A stretch of 64,000 nucleotides of DNA from Metallyticus violacea (GCA_030762175.1 CM060842.1:49620501-49684500); one strand, 5' to 3'. Shown: positions 1-12,339, counted from the stretch's first letter. The notes: generated by a model from the letters alone, not told the origin. A program made the numbers and translations.

Positions 1-72
1 ATGATATGCTCTTGTAGATTCCTCCGTTATCAACAAATGAGATGATCATATATTTCGCAGCAGAATTAAAAC

Positions 73-345
73 TGCCATGGGTGGCCGAGGTCGTTAAGGC
101 GCAGATTCGTGAGCGGGGATTCTGGGGGTCGAATCCCGGCAGGACCGTCATCCCTGACTGAAGTTTTTCCAGGTTTTCCTGGTTCCTCATAAACGGCAAA
201 TGCCCGGGAGGTGCCTAAACTTAGACCTGGAACATATCCTGCCTTAAATAATTCTTTCCCAATATATCATTTCATCTCATGCATCATCAGTGTCCACCGC
301 CTGTGGTGTCTCAGTTGTAAAAACGGGCGTTAAACATCATTAATA
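73..345 (+). repeat. SINE family A, near full-length copy
   Basis: tRNA-derived short interspersed element. The head carries a class II tRNA-like D-arm (GTGGCCGAGGTCGTTAAGGC, 81-100) acting as box A and a box B-like GGGGTCGAATCCCGG stretch. The body follows (tccaggttttcctggttcctca; aacttagacctggaa) and the tail ends in the family signature GGGCGTTAAACA. The same head, body and tail recur seven more times in the window, which defines the family. SINEs of this type are transcribed by RNA polymerase III and moved by a partner LINE; no partner LINE is visible here. Confidence 0.85.
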
Positions 346-1599
346 AACAAAATTAACTACTTTTTTATCATACAGAACTTTATTGTGGTGGAATTTCATC
401 ACTTTGAAAGAAACTCTGTAACATTATCTTCAACTGCATGCATACCTACATGAGAAGGTCCTTTTGTTCCGGAATCAGCATTTTGGAATCCACTGTGCAT
501 AAACACGTTTCGTGTCAATGCACACAAAGAAGGTATTGCTCTCAAAGTTTTCGAACTATGGACTTCCTGGTGACTACGTTAGTTGCTCATGAATCATGTA
601 ACATCTCTTTTCTTTTTGGCTTCTAAATTAATAAATTATAGTCTGTATTAATTAACCTGTTTTCGAACAAAAGTATTTTTTTCTTGAGTTTTTAGTAAGT
701 GAAGTGTTTTGTATTCCAGAGGGTGTCTATTCGATTAGAGGGAATTCGTATTCTTGGTTTAATTTGGATCTCTTATTAGTTCTTTAAAATATGTATATGT
801 TTTAGAAGTCCAGCGTTAACCAGATTGTAGTATTCTTGCTTATTTCTTTCGCGTGTCGTATAATTTAAAATATCAAGTTATGGCAATATTAATGATTGAT
901 AATGTTCAATTAACGCCGGGTTTTGCCTTCTAAGAAGAGGCGGGGTTCTCCTTTGTTAAGAAATGAAATTAAACAAACATCCGGAAGGGAAACTTAAGGT
1001 GTGGACGCAATCGAAATTTTTAATTTTCGATCGCAGTGCACTCACGTTATAGTTACAATACAAGGTCTTCTTCCGATTTGATCTCTGCAGCAAACAAACA
1101 CCACTAAGATATCCTAGAAGAGAAAGCACAGTGGATATGTCGTTTTAATGAGCAGGACAATTTACCGAATCTCTTCTTTCCATTCATCGCGGCGGAAAAC
1201 AATCATTGAGAAGATAAGACTTATTGAGATAAATAAATGCACTGGAGCACCTTCATATTGCAACCACATGCATTGACTAAAATACATGGAATATGTTTCA
1301 ACAGCTCGGGCATTGCAAACAATTTCAAAATGAAGGCTGTAGTTTGCTAGTATGCGATTGAAAGCATACAGTTCATTTAGGTCACTTCTACCATCCCGAA
1401 AAGTTTGTAACATAATTCTGTATGTAAAGAGTATTTCAAAACGTATAATTGAACAATTAAAATAGTTAATATTAACATTAGTCCGGGAATGCTTGGTTCC
1501 CCAGTTTTCAAGGTGTCCCTATGGCATTCAGCCCTTCATAAACATTAAGTTTAACATATAAAACGTCCAGCTCCTGAGCGAAAACAGACGCTACTTCGA
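346..1599. other. No gene recognised
   Basis: AT-rich sequence with short open frames (for example 438-626 plus and 1162-1413 minus) that show no domain, no composition shift and no convincing splice context. I see nothing supportable in it. Confidence 0.5.
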
Positions 1600-1860
1600 C
1601 GCCTTGTTCATTGGCAAATATTATCGTTACAGTTTTTTTTAATAAACATGCCTAATTTCTAACCAACGTGCCACATTGAAAAGCAGGTTCTTCCTCACTT
1701 TTCAATATCCATTTCCATAGGTCCAGTAATCGAAGATATCTGATTGTTCGTTGTATACAACTGAACTAACTGCCTGGCCTCCTCTCTCAGATGATATAAA
1801 TCCATTGGATCTCTACTTGTGGAAGACTAATAAATGGTATATTGCTCTCCGATGATTGAA
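1600..1860 (+). pseudogene. Transposase C-terminal relic, DUF4817/mariner-like
   Basis: Reading from 1775 the plus strand gives WPPLSDDINPLDLYLWKTNK, a degenerate form of the WPPRSPDLxPLDFYLWG block that holds the last catalytic aspartate of Tc1/mariner-superfamily DDE transposases. Sequence just upstream is weakly compatible with the region before that block but is heavily decayed. No N-terminal part or terminal repeats could be identified, so this is a fragment. The superfamily is clear from the block; the subfamily is inferred from better copies elsewhere in the window. Confidence 0.5.
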
Positions 1861-3769
1861 GCCGACTAAAAGGTATTATTTATTGAAATATTTAATTTTT
1901 AGTGATGTAAATAAGGCGAAGAATAAAAATCTTAATAAAATAGTTTCTCAAACTTCCCACCAGAGGGAAAGTAGGTTGAAAAAAAATACACATATCGCAA
2001 CAAAAGAAAAAAAAAGTACACACAGTTCTGCAGATTATAATTTGCTGTGGAAGTAAATATCTTTGATTCCTAGCTATAATCCATAACCGGCTGATTATTT
2101 TCATCTCTGCATCAGACATAATAAAGCAAAATAATATAGTAGTGTGTGTATGGGTCACGTACAACTTTCTCGATGTGTGTATAGTGCGCGAGGAACGTAT
2201 GAAATCAACCTGTAATCTTATACATACATGAAGGAGGCCACAGAAAACAACTGCCACACCAGCGGAGATTCATGGGTTCACAAGCAAACAATCTGGAAGA
2301 AAATTAGTCTTAATCAAGTGAGTAAGTTAGTGGTTTTAGTGGAAGGGAAAAAATTCCCTGAAAAAAGAGACATGAATTTTGAGGAACTTCTTCTTTTTGT
2401 CAATATAAGTAATGTATTTGTTCTGTAAGAACTAATTGATATAATTTTTCCGATTATCAACGTTGTTAGTATATGGAGAGTTAGAGAAAACGTTTCGCTC
2501 AAATTGCTTGACTTGTGTTTCTTATTTAATAATATATTTGTGACAGCTAAAAGTTGTTCAAACTAATCTGCAGTCAAGTAGTTAGGCATAGATCGTGGGC
2601 TTACAAAGAAAAGGCACTAAGTTTTGAGATAAATGGAATTTCGTGTTTAAACGTTAGTGAAAAATCAGATATTGCTTTGCTGAAATTCATTATGTTTATT
2701 TTATGTCTTAAGCTACAATGGACGAGTTTTTATATAATATTATTTTATTTCTCAAGAAGGTAATGCTTCTAACAAACAAAAAGCTCTCCTTTATTGATCA
2801 CCTTGATTGATTTGAAGCATTTTGGTGTACAGACAGTTCAAAGATAGAACAACATTTACAGGCAAAAGGGAATTCTTATGAGCACTTAATTCTTTTTGTC
2901 CGAACACATTTTGCTTAAACGGACTTAATATTTTGTGAAGATTTTGATTGTTTAGAAACTACTGCGTGATATTTTCTACGCGAGACCGCTCCACGTTGTA
3001 GTTGACCGAGTCCTCTCGTTCCCAACGATTGAAAGCCGGCCGAGGAGCCAAAAGGGGAGGTTATTACGGGTTTAGCTCTTAAGAACGCACGGACGTGTTC
3101 CTATGGCTCAATTCAGATATTCTGTTTCTCAAAGAGTATTTATTTACGATTCATTTGTGCATACAGAATCGACTTAGATGTACGGAGATAGTTTCAAGAC
3201 AGATTTCCTGACCTTCAACCTCTAAGTTGAAGTAATAGGTAAATATACTTCGTGTAATGGGAAGTGTTCTTGATAAAAGGCTTACAGTGCTCACGGAATA
3301 ACGTTAGATAACATTGGGTGAGCTCTGCAACGTTCCGCTATAATCACTTCAACGTCTTTCTCAGCAAACGGAAAGTTCCTATTCCCCAGTTTAAACGGCT
3401 ACAAAACTACTGAAATTAAAATCTTATAAAATTGCTGTAATGCAAGAACTTAAACCGGGTGACCCTGCATCCAAGAGTAGATTTTATGAATGACTTTTGA
3501 ATAGTGGTGCATGAAGGTGAAAGTTACTCTAATTTAATTTTCTTTACGAAAGAATCTTGGGGCTCTACCTAAATGGATGCTATACTGAAGTTCAGAAAAA
3601 CCTAACCTGTTTCATGATCAAAAGATAGCAGTGCCGTGCCATTAGCGGCGAGAGAATAATAGGTCTTATTTTTTGAAGAAGCAATTAATAGTGACGGGTT
3701 TGTGCAGAATATTTAGCTACTCCTTTTCCTTGAATTAAGTGTGAAGGAACGTAGGTTATCGACTTTTCA
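1861..3769. other. No gene recognised; one possible splice donor
   Basis: AT-rich, without identifiable domains. The frame at 2228-2428 (plus) reads rather like protein up to a GTGAGTAAG donor-like site near 2318, but no good acceptor precedes it and the peptide is not recognised. The patch at 2990-3110 is less AT-rich but matches nothing I know. Confidence 0.4.
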
Positions 3770-4080
3770 ACAGGTCTTTGCAACGGCACATACAGCCCAT
3801 TTTCCTTTGCATGCTATTCATGAAACATTCGACGATAGAGCCATCACCAACAACATGTATGGTCCCCTAGGTCCCCCGATTCTGTGATTTTTACCTGTGG
3901 GGGGAATTGAAGGAAAATGTGTGCAGGTCAAATTCACATACATTAATTAGATGGACTGAAAAATAAAATTCGTGAAGAAATTTCTTCCATTTCTCACAGG
4001 GAACTGCAGAGTTAATTTCATAAGCTGGTGCTAGAAATGTGTGAAAAATGAAGGGAGGCTGTCGGTTGGTAATGGAGAGT
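3770..4080 (+). pseudogene. Transposase C-terminal relic, DUF4817-type
   Basis: Three frame-shifted blocks lie in the order expected of the C-terminal half of this transposase group. AHTAHFPLHAIHETFDD (from 3786) corresponds to the DGAPAHxxxxVRxxLDxxF region. FYLWGELKENVC (from about 3888) corresponds to the FFLWGxLKxxVY block after the last catalytic Asp. DGLKNKIREEISSIS with a following LEMCEK corresponds to the ...LRxRIxEEIxxIxxE...RLxxCxxxxG tail. Stops and frameshifts separate the blocks. No terminal repeats were found. Confidence 0.65.
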
Positions 4081-4089
4081 AAATATTCG

Positions 4090-4892
4090 TTTTAAGTTTT
4101 TAAGTATTAGTAATAACTTTGACTCTCTGACTCCCGTTCACCGTGGTAGCAGTTTGAACGGTCTTTGTGCGTGGAGTGGTCCTGCAAAGGAAACTTCACT
4201 GTTTATAAGATCTAGGAGATTTCCTTATAGACAGAATAAATATTACTATACTTTTTACCATTAATGACTCGTTTTGGATTTAGTGCCTTTTCCTTGTAAG
4301 CCCACGATATGTGCAATTTTGTTTTCTTAAAAACAAGATGTAGGTAATTCTGAATATATAGTTAGAGAGGTGCAATTTAGATTAATGCATTCAAAATAGA
4401 AACTCCATTACACTACACTGCACTGGGTTAAATTTTTTTATTACACTGGAATGTCATCAACTTTGGTTCAATACGGAATGTGATGATTCCGTTTAAGAGG
4501 ATACAAAATTAAGTATTACCTGTTTTTCTAATCTTTACATATCTCATTGCGGTTCCGAAATCAGCTATTTCAAATATATTACATAATAAATATTAACATT
4601 TATTCTAAGATTTTCTTGCATTAATAACCGTATCGGCAACCCTGGAATCATGTCAAGTTGGAAGATAAGTAATAACAACTGATTCTGTTATTGCACATAT
4701 CCAAGTGTAAACTATAGCGAAAAAATGAGCAATAGTTTAGTACAAATAAAATATAATAATTATCATTATTATTGTTATTTAATTTCTAGTTTTACCCCAG
4801 CAGAATATGTTTTAAAAACCATTAATTACTTGCTGTTGCGATATGTAGACGTTAAAGTAACGTTTCTTCAATGCTGTTCCTAGTAAGAAATA
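4090..4892. other. No gene recognised
   Basis: AT-rich sequence with short A/T trinucleotide runs (about 4752-4778). The right edge, 4881-4892, is the left target-site duplication of the adjacent SINE. Confidence 0.5.
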
Positions 4893-5175
4893 TATATATG
4901 TATATATATATTAAATAGTGTTTAATGCCCGTTTTAAGTACTGAGGCATCACAGGCGATGACACCGATGATACATGAAATAAAATGATAAATTAAGGATT
5001 TTTTTTTAATTTTATTATTAAAGGAAGGAAGCGTTCTAGGCCTAAGTTAGGCATGAGGACTGAGGAAAACCTGGAAAAGTGCTCAGTCAGGAAGGACGGT
5101 CCTGGTGGGAATAGAACCCCAGACTTCTCACTCATGATTCCACGCCTTAACGGCCTCGGCCACCCCTGGCGGTAG
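4893..5175 (-). repeat. SINE family A with 12-bp target-site duplication
   Basis: Minus-strand copy. The tail (AGTGTTTAATGCCCGTTTTAA) is at the low-coordinate end and the tRNA-like head (complement of GGCCTCGGCCACC) at the high end near 5150-5175. The duplication TAGTAAGAAATA occurs at 4881-4892 and again at 5176-5187, exactly bounding the element. A short (TA)n tract lies at the 3' tail, as is usual for SINE tails. The duplication makes this one of the best delimited insertions in the window. Confidence 0.9.
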
Positions 5176-5599
5176 TAGTAAGAAATACGCGAGCCACTTT
5201 TTTGAAATAAGGAATGTTTCGGAATAACTGGAATAAATTTAATTTATATTTATTTATTTATAAATATTAAGACTTGTCTAAAAATGACACACATGTTTAA
5301 AAGTAATTTTGTAAAATAAAATTCCACTTTTAACACTTTCGTCATAAATAACTATTTTTAGTAAAGAGTAACTTGCTGTTTATTACATTCTGAAACAAAT
5401 GGTACTTTAATTATGAAACATTAGAAATTTTCAGAAGTTTTAAATTTATCATGGCATTATTCTCATCTTATCGATTTGATCTTCAATGAACAATAAACCT
5501 TCCACCATCTATATGTAGAGCACGCGAACTTAGCATCACTCGTTTATTTTTTTTAATCTTATACCTTTTTGGCCTTATAAATTGAGCTTTTACTTTTCT

Positions 5600-5851
5600 T
5601 AGTGCTGTTTTACGCTGGCTTTTATTTCTGAGACATCACGTGCAGTAGATACTAATTATAAATGACAGGAGCAGATGATTTAGAATTTGTTTAAGGAGGG
5701 AAGGAAGCGTTCTAAACCTAAGTTCAGAGTACCTCCCTGACATTTGTCATTAAATGAGGGCTGAGGAGAAACCTGGAAAAACTCAGTCAGAGATGACAAC
5801 CTTACGAACCTCAGGCCTCCCGTATGCGAAACATTCCTTACCGGCCACCCA
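5600..5851 (-). repeat. SINE family A, diverged copy
   Basis: The same order of blocks as other family A copies can be followed (tail-like AGTGCTGTTTTACGC, then GAGACATCACG, GGAAGGAAGCGTTCTAAACC, GAGGAGAAACCTGGAAAAA), but identity is much lower and the tRNA head near 5810-5850 is barely recognisable. This points to an older insertion. The 88-codon minus-strand frame across it is a by-product of the repeat. Confidence 0.65.
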
Positions 5852-5859
5852 CGAGATGA

Positions 5860-7156
5860 ACATACATGAACATTTTGTGCCTCTTGTAAAATTTGGCCAT
5901 TAAAGAACTGGAAGAAGGAAGGGATGGTCTCTTCACAACTTTCCATGGTGATAGACGTTCCTCAGACTTTGCGGATGTGACCTTCAAGAGGATGAATGTT
6001 GAGTAGCTGGAGAGACTTCTGGAACGGAAAATATTTTGAGTTGGTTGCGTCTGTTCAGTACAATCTGTTCTAAAACTTGGATATCGTGCATGGCTTCCGC
6101 TTCAGCGGAACTTGAATGTCGCATTGCCTTAACTACAAATGCCGGATCAGAAATAGGACTTCAACTTGCAGTAGCAATATAAAACATTTATTTTTAACCA
6201 ACAGATATATTAACAGAACAGCCCTATTATTTAAATATTAACAGAAATATGCACACTTGCCTTTTTAACAATAAGAGCTTGAAACACGAGATTGTAACTA
6301 CAGCAGTAGTTATCGGTAACGTCACCGACAATGTTATTCCTCAACCACAAACAAAACACATACCTCTATCATTTAACTCTTTTTTATTTCTTAGACTTGA
6401 CGTACTTAACTACCAGTTATCTATGATTATATTAATCATATTACAAATATTACTTACGTACTGGTTTGGAGTTAACTGTCAGTCACTCGTATTCTCCTGT
6501 CCGTCACTATCCTCTTCTTGAGCTATCTGAACATATATGAAATCAGGTTGATAATCTAAATGTTTGTTTTTAAGAGTATCTGTTGTTGAAGTTTATTCAA
6601 CAGGTGTGCTAGAAATGTTTGTTAAAAATTATCAAAAACAAAATATTAACACTAAACGCAACATGAAAAAAATATGAAAACGTTTAACCCCAAACTTCTT
6701 AAAACATTCGGTTATTACACTTACTTCATATGCACATTTAATGGCATCAAGTATCTATGATACCATTCACGTCTGTCATCTTGAGCAACCTAAACTAGTT
6801 AATAATCGTTATCTTTTACTAGTTTGCAGTTAAGACAAGAGCAAAACATTGGGTTGCGTAGGAGAGATGGTGGGTTGGTGGTGTGGACGCTGCATAACGT
6901 GTTATGTACATGCGCATGCGCGCAATGCAACTTTCTTTTAATTCCCTCCCTACTCTTGTCTGTTGTTTCGGAAGAACTAGGACATTATCACATCTGTGTG
7001 TTATGCTCATATCTCAGCTGTTCATTTAAGCATAAGCTAAGATTGCCAAAAATAGGCGCTTTTTGTGCAGCGAGTCAAAGAAAATGCATCAATTAACCTA
7101 CCTATATCAAATCAGAGGTGTTATAATTGGATCACATTTGTGACCTAAGTTAAGAG
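5860..7156. other. No gene recognised; contains an NRF1-like site
   Basis: AT-rich sequence with short unrecognised frames. The only notable part is a patch near 6840-6960 that is less AT-rich and holds the GCGCATGCGC palindrome listed separately. Confidence 0.4.
6911..6922. promoter_or_regulatory. NRF1/Ewg-like palindromic site
   Basis: TGCGCATGCGCG matches the YGCGCATGCGCR consensus bound by NRF1 (erect wing in Drosophila) at every position. In animals this motif is mostly found in housekeeping-type promoters. No coding exon can be tied to it here, so a promoter is only a possibility; an alternating purine-pyrimidine run of this kind can also arise by chance. Confidence 0.25.
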
Positions 7157-7600
7157 ATGATTTTTTATGGCAGAGATAACTCGTCGAGTTACGCGGCTTT
7201 GCACAGAGCAAGGGAATATAGTCTCACCATTCGAGAAGGTGTCAAGGCTTTGTTTGGTAAATTAAGACGTGTAAATACAAAGCGGAAGCTGAGTATGGAA
7301 TGGAGCAAGCAAGTGCAAGGAGGATATACTGAGACTTATAGAGCATAATTACAGAACGGATGTTTATTACGTAGCCATTATTGCTGACGAAACGTCAGAC
7401 ATATATTTTAAATTCAACTAGGTGTAATATTGGTTTACATATACGCCACTTTTTCCTGGTTAAAACTGGAAAACCTTTGAGTTTAACCAAATGTTTCCTT
7501 ATCTGGCGATGGAGGTTCTTTGTCTGACCTTACTAATATTATTTTAGCTTCGGCCAATAGCAGTTCTCGAATTTAATAGCAGATAACTGCACGTGGAGTA
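7157..7600 (+). pseudogene. hAT/DUF4371-like transposase relic
   Basis: After an open stretch of 63 codons (7157-7348) the sequence reads EHNYRTDVYYVAIIADETSDI, which resembles the YSIIADETTDISxKEQ block in DUF4371 (the hAT-related transposase region holding a catalytic aspartate). A little further, frame-shifted, comes LSGDGGSLSDLTNIILAS, compatible with the next region of that domain. Stops and frameshifts are frequent. The preceding open frame is not recognised and may be unrelated. No terminal inverted repeats or 8-bp duplication were found. Confidence 0.4.
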
Positions 7601-7635
7601 TTATCGAATGACAGCTTACCTACAGCTGTGGAGAA

Positions 7636-7743
7636 GTTAATATAACAGTTAATATAACAGTTAATATAACAGTCTTATATTATATTATATTATATTATAT
7701 ATTATATTATATTATCTTATCTTATATTATCTTATATTATATC
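7636..7743. repeat. Short tandem repeats: 12-bp unit x3 and (TTATA)n
   Basis: GTTAATATAACA occurs three times head to tail (7636-7671), followed directly by a run of TTATA and TTATC units to about 7743. This is simple-sequence DNA. Confidence 0.9.
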
Positions 7744-7749
7744 TTTTTC

Positions 7750-8857
7750 CAGTGGTTAACGAACATGTCTTTGTAGTAATGCGAGTAACATTAGGGATGA
7801 CAGTATATAAATTTTGAACTAGGTTTTTCTCAAGATCATACTAAACATGCACCTTGGTAAAGAATTCCGATCCTAATAAAAAATAAACAAATAAGGAATT
7901 AGCCATTGGTTTAGAGCCTCATATTGGGAACCATCCTATAGGTTGATCCTTCACTAGTACGAGTCACAAATCTGTGACCCATTTTCCTATATGCTGGGGA
8001 TGTTGGCTTGCATCTTTCAACTTCTTCATTAATCTCGGAACGAAAGAGAAGTCCTGAACCATAAATTAAGGACAGAGAAGAGATTGGGAAAGGGGGGGGG
8101 GGGTTCATATAGAAGGCAGCATTGTGAGCAGCGCTTGCGGCAAAACAAGGGGAATCTTTGTAGTTCACTAAGTGGGGTCATATGTGGGCTGGCCATCATG
8201 GTTTTAAATACGACACGCAAAGTGGGTTTTTTTTGGTGTCCGCCACTTTACACTAACTCCGTAAACATCACGTCCACTACACATTTATCGCTCGCTTTAA
8301 TTTTAACAATGGACAGCAGGCGTTTGTTTATTGAGAGAAAGAAACAAACTATGGACTTTCTAAACTTAGTTTATATGTTTGATGCCCTAAAATTATCTAA
8401 AAAAAGATTACAGAAGAATTTATAGAATTTATAATAACTCAAATGTTTATTGTTCTCCCACTTTATAAGCTATATCTTTAAAACCCTAGTGTAATATATT
8501 TGGGAAACAATGATAATTCGTAATATGTATCTATAGTTTAAAATAATGTCGCAGAGCGATATACTGCCTTCCCATTTAATCGCAGTAATTAATTAACTCC
8601 ACATCACGTTTTAGTTAAAATCGTTTAATACAACAATAGCATATCGAATATGCTCGATATTTACAAGTATTTAGTCAAATAAAATACAATTTTCTCGTTC
8701 TATTTTTTTAAGAGTATTAAAGTACATAAAATGATTTTTAAAAATCAGAAGAATGAACTGCAGGACACTCCCAGATTTCTGCAGTGGTTTTTGGCATTTT
8801 AATTCTAAATTCTTATTAATTATATTCTGGTGTACACATTGTATAGATTTTTAAGGG
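7750..8857. other. No gene recognised
   Basis: AT-rich DNA with a poly-G run at about 8091-8102. The frames at 7911-8425 on both strands cross that run and show no domain. Confidence 0.5.
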
Positions 8858-9570
8858 TACGCTAACATAGTATTGTTGGGAGAAAGTCGTTGGTTGTTTC
8901 GAAACGACGGTTGACGTCAGCGGGAGCAGTTTATAAAGGGGCACTTCAGTTACTGTGTGATAGCACTGCCTCACAAGAGAGGGAATAAAACATTAGTTGA
9001 GAAGCAACTGCCAAACGAGAGTGGAATGCGTTCTATAGTTATTATATCTACTTATTTTTGAACTAATAGAATGTTGTATTAAATCGTATAATATGATCTA
9101 GTGAGTTGTAATTTAGCAAAATTCCTATTATGTAATATATTTCGGCGAACACCGTGCACATTCATTCTCATATCCAGCTGTCATAGGATGACATAAGAAT
9201 TGTGTTCACAAACTTGGCTAGGAAATTTAGGGTAGTTCTGTTAAATTCATCAAGCCACAGTATACGATTTATTAAAACATTCTATTTGTCCCAAAATAGG
9301 CAGATACAATAACTATGAAGTGCAGAATTTACAAGATGGAGCGCCGGCTCTGATGGGTGAGAAGAATGGTTGACAGTTGCTTCTCAAACTAATCTTTTAT
9401 TCTTACGGTTTCACGCTTCTCTTAGGAGGTAGTGCTATTAATTACCTACCGATCAGGAATTAGTGAATAAAGTCTCTCGGCATAAATTGCCAACTGCTCT
9501 CTCTGACGCTGCAAATAGTCGTTTCGAAATAATCGACTTTCCCCCAACAATACTGTGATAACAAGCCCTC
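8858..9570. mobile_element. Long inverted repeat of two LTR-like arms
   Basis: The left arm (about 8860-9090) and right arm (about 9261-9570, read in reverse complement) share ordered blocks: AGTATTGTTGGG, GAAAGTCG, TTTCGAAACGAC, GACGTCAG/AGCGTCAG, ATAGCACTGCCTC/ATAGCACTACCTC, GAGAAGCAACTG, ATAGTTATTATATCT, AATAGAATGTT and AAATCGTATA. A spacer of about 170 bp separates them. The left arm has promoter-like features (TTTATAAAGGGG at about 8930 with TCAGTTA downstream) and an AATAAA at about 8984, as an LTR would. The TGTTGGG start recalls BEL/Pao-type LTRs, but no retroelement coding sequence is present. It could be two solo LTRs in opposite orientation or a foldback element. Confidence 0.65.
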
Positions 9571-9574
9571 AATG

Positions 9575-11708
9575 TTAGGCACGACATGAAGCCGGAAATA
9601 CACAAACACCATCATGCATGGGAGTAACTCATTAACTTCAAAAGGTACAAAAGTGATCTCGAAATCAACTGAAACTGCCATCTTTGTTCTCATTAAGATA
9701 ATCCCTGATGTACAATCTTTCATGAAATGTATGCCTTTTATTAAACGAGTATATTTTCATTTGAACTCTACTATTATCTAAAAATAATGCCACATACAAT
9801 AACACCCCCTCTTTGGTTCTACGGTTACAAGCTCAGACCGTTATGGTTGTAGAACTAAGTTCAGCACGTGATGGAAAAGTTGAGAATCAGCAACTAAACT
9901 CAAGCAGAGAAAGTTGACAGAAAGTCGATTTGCTTCAACTGACTTATACCACTTTCCATTTCTGATTTGGCTTGGAGGGAAATTAAACTTTGCACATTCC
10001 TCCATATTTGTATCTGGTACCCAGACTTTGCCATTCTTTAATGATCTGAACTTCAGTTCACCTTAATGCTGTATCTATTCCTCCAGCTGCCTTCTAGCAG
10101 CAGTGGGAAAACAACCAAGTTGGCAGAACTGATGCTACTAGCTTTTTTCTCAGAACTACACACACCTCATACCATCGGCTTAGATTCATTCGTGAGAAAA
10201 TCTTACACAATGCTCTTCCTTGTGTAAAATCCTGCCAAAAGAGTTCCCATGTGTAACAGTACTCAACCAAAAGATGAGAAGAACGTGCCTAATCCCAAGT
10301 ATGTGATTTCCTTACCGTAATTTTCAAAGCATGCATCACAGACACTTATACGTATAGTGGCGTCGCCGAAATTATGAACAAATTAAAGAAATTTGATGTA
10401 TTCATTTGCTTGGGTATGGGTTTCCGAGACAATGTCAGTTTAGAGTTCGCTGTAGAATGGGAAGTCGCGGCACAATCGGAGATCGGCGAAACTGTGGATA
10501 TTAGGGTTGCAAACTTTCATCAGTGAAAATATGTGAGTTTTACACTGGCAGTGTATTTTCAAAGTTCAACATTTTTGTATGGAAACTTTTACTGTTATTG
10601 CATTGCTGTTAAGTTAATATGTGTAAGAAATTTCATTCAAATTGGATAAATTCTTTGCGAGCTGTAAGTTATTTCATAAATTTTATTACGTAAATATGTC
10701 GCAGAATCAAAATGTCCCACGCAGATCATGAGTTGAGAAAGTTGGTTGGTTTTTGCAATTGGAACTTTCAACCATATACAAAAATTGTATAGAAAAATAT
10801 TTTAAGTGAATTTTATTAGTAAACTGTGATAATTTTTTAAACCTATAAGAAACGTTAATGTTTAAAATGAATTGTATTTTCTTAGAAAATATTTTTAATT
10901 TTTGAAATTATTATTGGTGTTAGCATGTATATTGTCCTATAGACTCATAGAGTATTACACTGGATACTTTTGCACATTCTGGACAATTTTAATTACATTT
11001 AAACAAAAGCTGTTATGCAGGGAACATTTTACATGTGTGAAAAAGAAGTTTTGAGAAAAACGCTTTTTATAAAAAAGTATGCTGCGAAGCAGTTGATTTA
11101 AGGACACGTGGAGTTAAATGACCTTAGAGCCCAAAGGGAAAGGGAAAGGGAAACATGCAAATGCTGATTCCTGTGGGCGCGCAAAGAAATCATGAGCAGG
11201 AAGGGGGAAAAAATTTAGATTTTTTTTTTTTTACCGGTTTTAGTCAAAAACTCACGCCCTCTTTCGGCATTTACATAATATGATTCTGAGGATCCACACT
11301 ATTGTTATGATGTGTATTTGCTATTATCTCCATACAAATATCAAATACCTGTAGGTTTTTCATTATTTGTGATGTAACACATTTACAATATAAAAGTTTA
11401 CAACATTATTTAACACTTTAATTGCTTAATGTTTATGATCGTCAACAGAGTTTGCCTTTTGATGTACGGATTAATTATTTTTACAAATTTGAAAATTTTT
11501 CTACTTGAAAACCTAACTAAAATTAAGAGTCGTCTATAAAAAGCCTTTAGAAGCAGATAAGGGATACATTTTTAAAACTATTGGATTCGATTTTGCTAAA
11601 ATATGGCCAAAATACGCAATTTTCCAAGAAATACTAGATAGTGGTAATCCTAAATATATACACATTCTTGTAAATCAAGAATAGTATTAGGATAAATGGG
11701 CAAGGAGT
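9575..11708. other. No gene recognised
   Basis: AT-rich sequence. The portion 9780-10520 is slightly less AT-rich but has no identifiable domain or RNA. A poly-T run lies at about 11220-11232. Confidence 0.5.
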
Positions 11709-11709
11709 A

Positions 11710-11743
<34 letters not shown>

Positions 11744-11957
11744 TATTTCATGGTAATACTTATACTATTTATATGACTAAATATTGTGTGATATTATAAA
11801 CGAGTTTCGTGTGCTTTTTTGTGAATGCCAGAATTACATTTTATTAATAAGGATGTTAATAAAATACATTTAATATTAATGTGAATTACTTTGAAATCCT
11901 TCCTTTGTTATTCTCATGATACCATTGTATCCATGGAAATTATTTAGTACGTTTTCC

Positions 11958-12004
<47 letters not shown>
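11709..12004. repeat. Two (AAT)n/(ATT)n microsatellites
   Basis: An (AAT)n tract lies at 11709-11742 and an (ATT)n tract at 11961-12004. They lie in opposite phase on the plus strand, so the pair could form a weak hairpin. Confidence 0.9.
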
Positions 12005-12339
12005 GCGAATATGGATTTACCACAAGAATTTTTAGCTCAAGCTGAAAATGCTGAATTGTCACTAATACTGAGAAAATCTCGGAAGGAATACAACAGATTC
12101 ATTACTTGGATAAATAATAAGCATATTAAGAATATTTCAGAACAGGTTATTTTGTCAAATTCAACTAATTAATTTGTAGCTAATATTAACTTAACAATGT
12201 GTAATGGTGCATTTTACCTTCATAAGTAAAATTATGACAATGTTTTATTAAATCATGGATTATGCATTCTTCAATGAAGATTAATTATTTATTCTGTTTT
12301 CATTAACACATGCATTGCTTCCTTAAAAATGAATTTTTT

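Noticed and set aside
1892..2257. 121-codon minus-strand frame
   Set aside because: Low-complexity, Phe/Ile/Cys-rich composition typical of AT-rich DNA; no domain or splice context.
8084..8425. 113-codon plus-strand frame
   Set aside because: Crosses a poly-G run, with the opposite strand equally open; no recognisable motif.
11709..12004. CRISPR-like or regulated hairpin from the paired trinucleotide tracts
   Set aside because: Ordinary microsatellites; similar tracts occur at several other places in the window.
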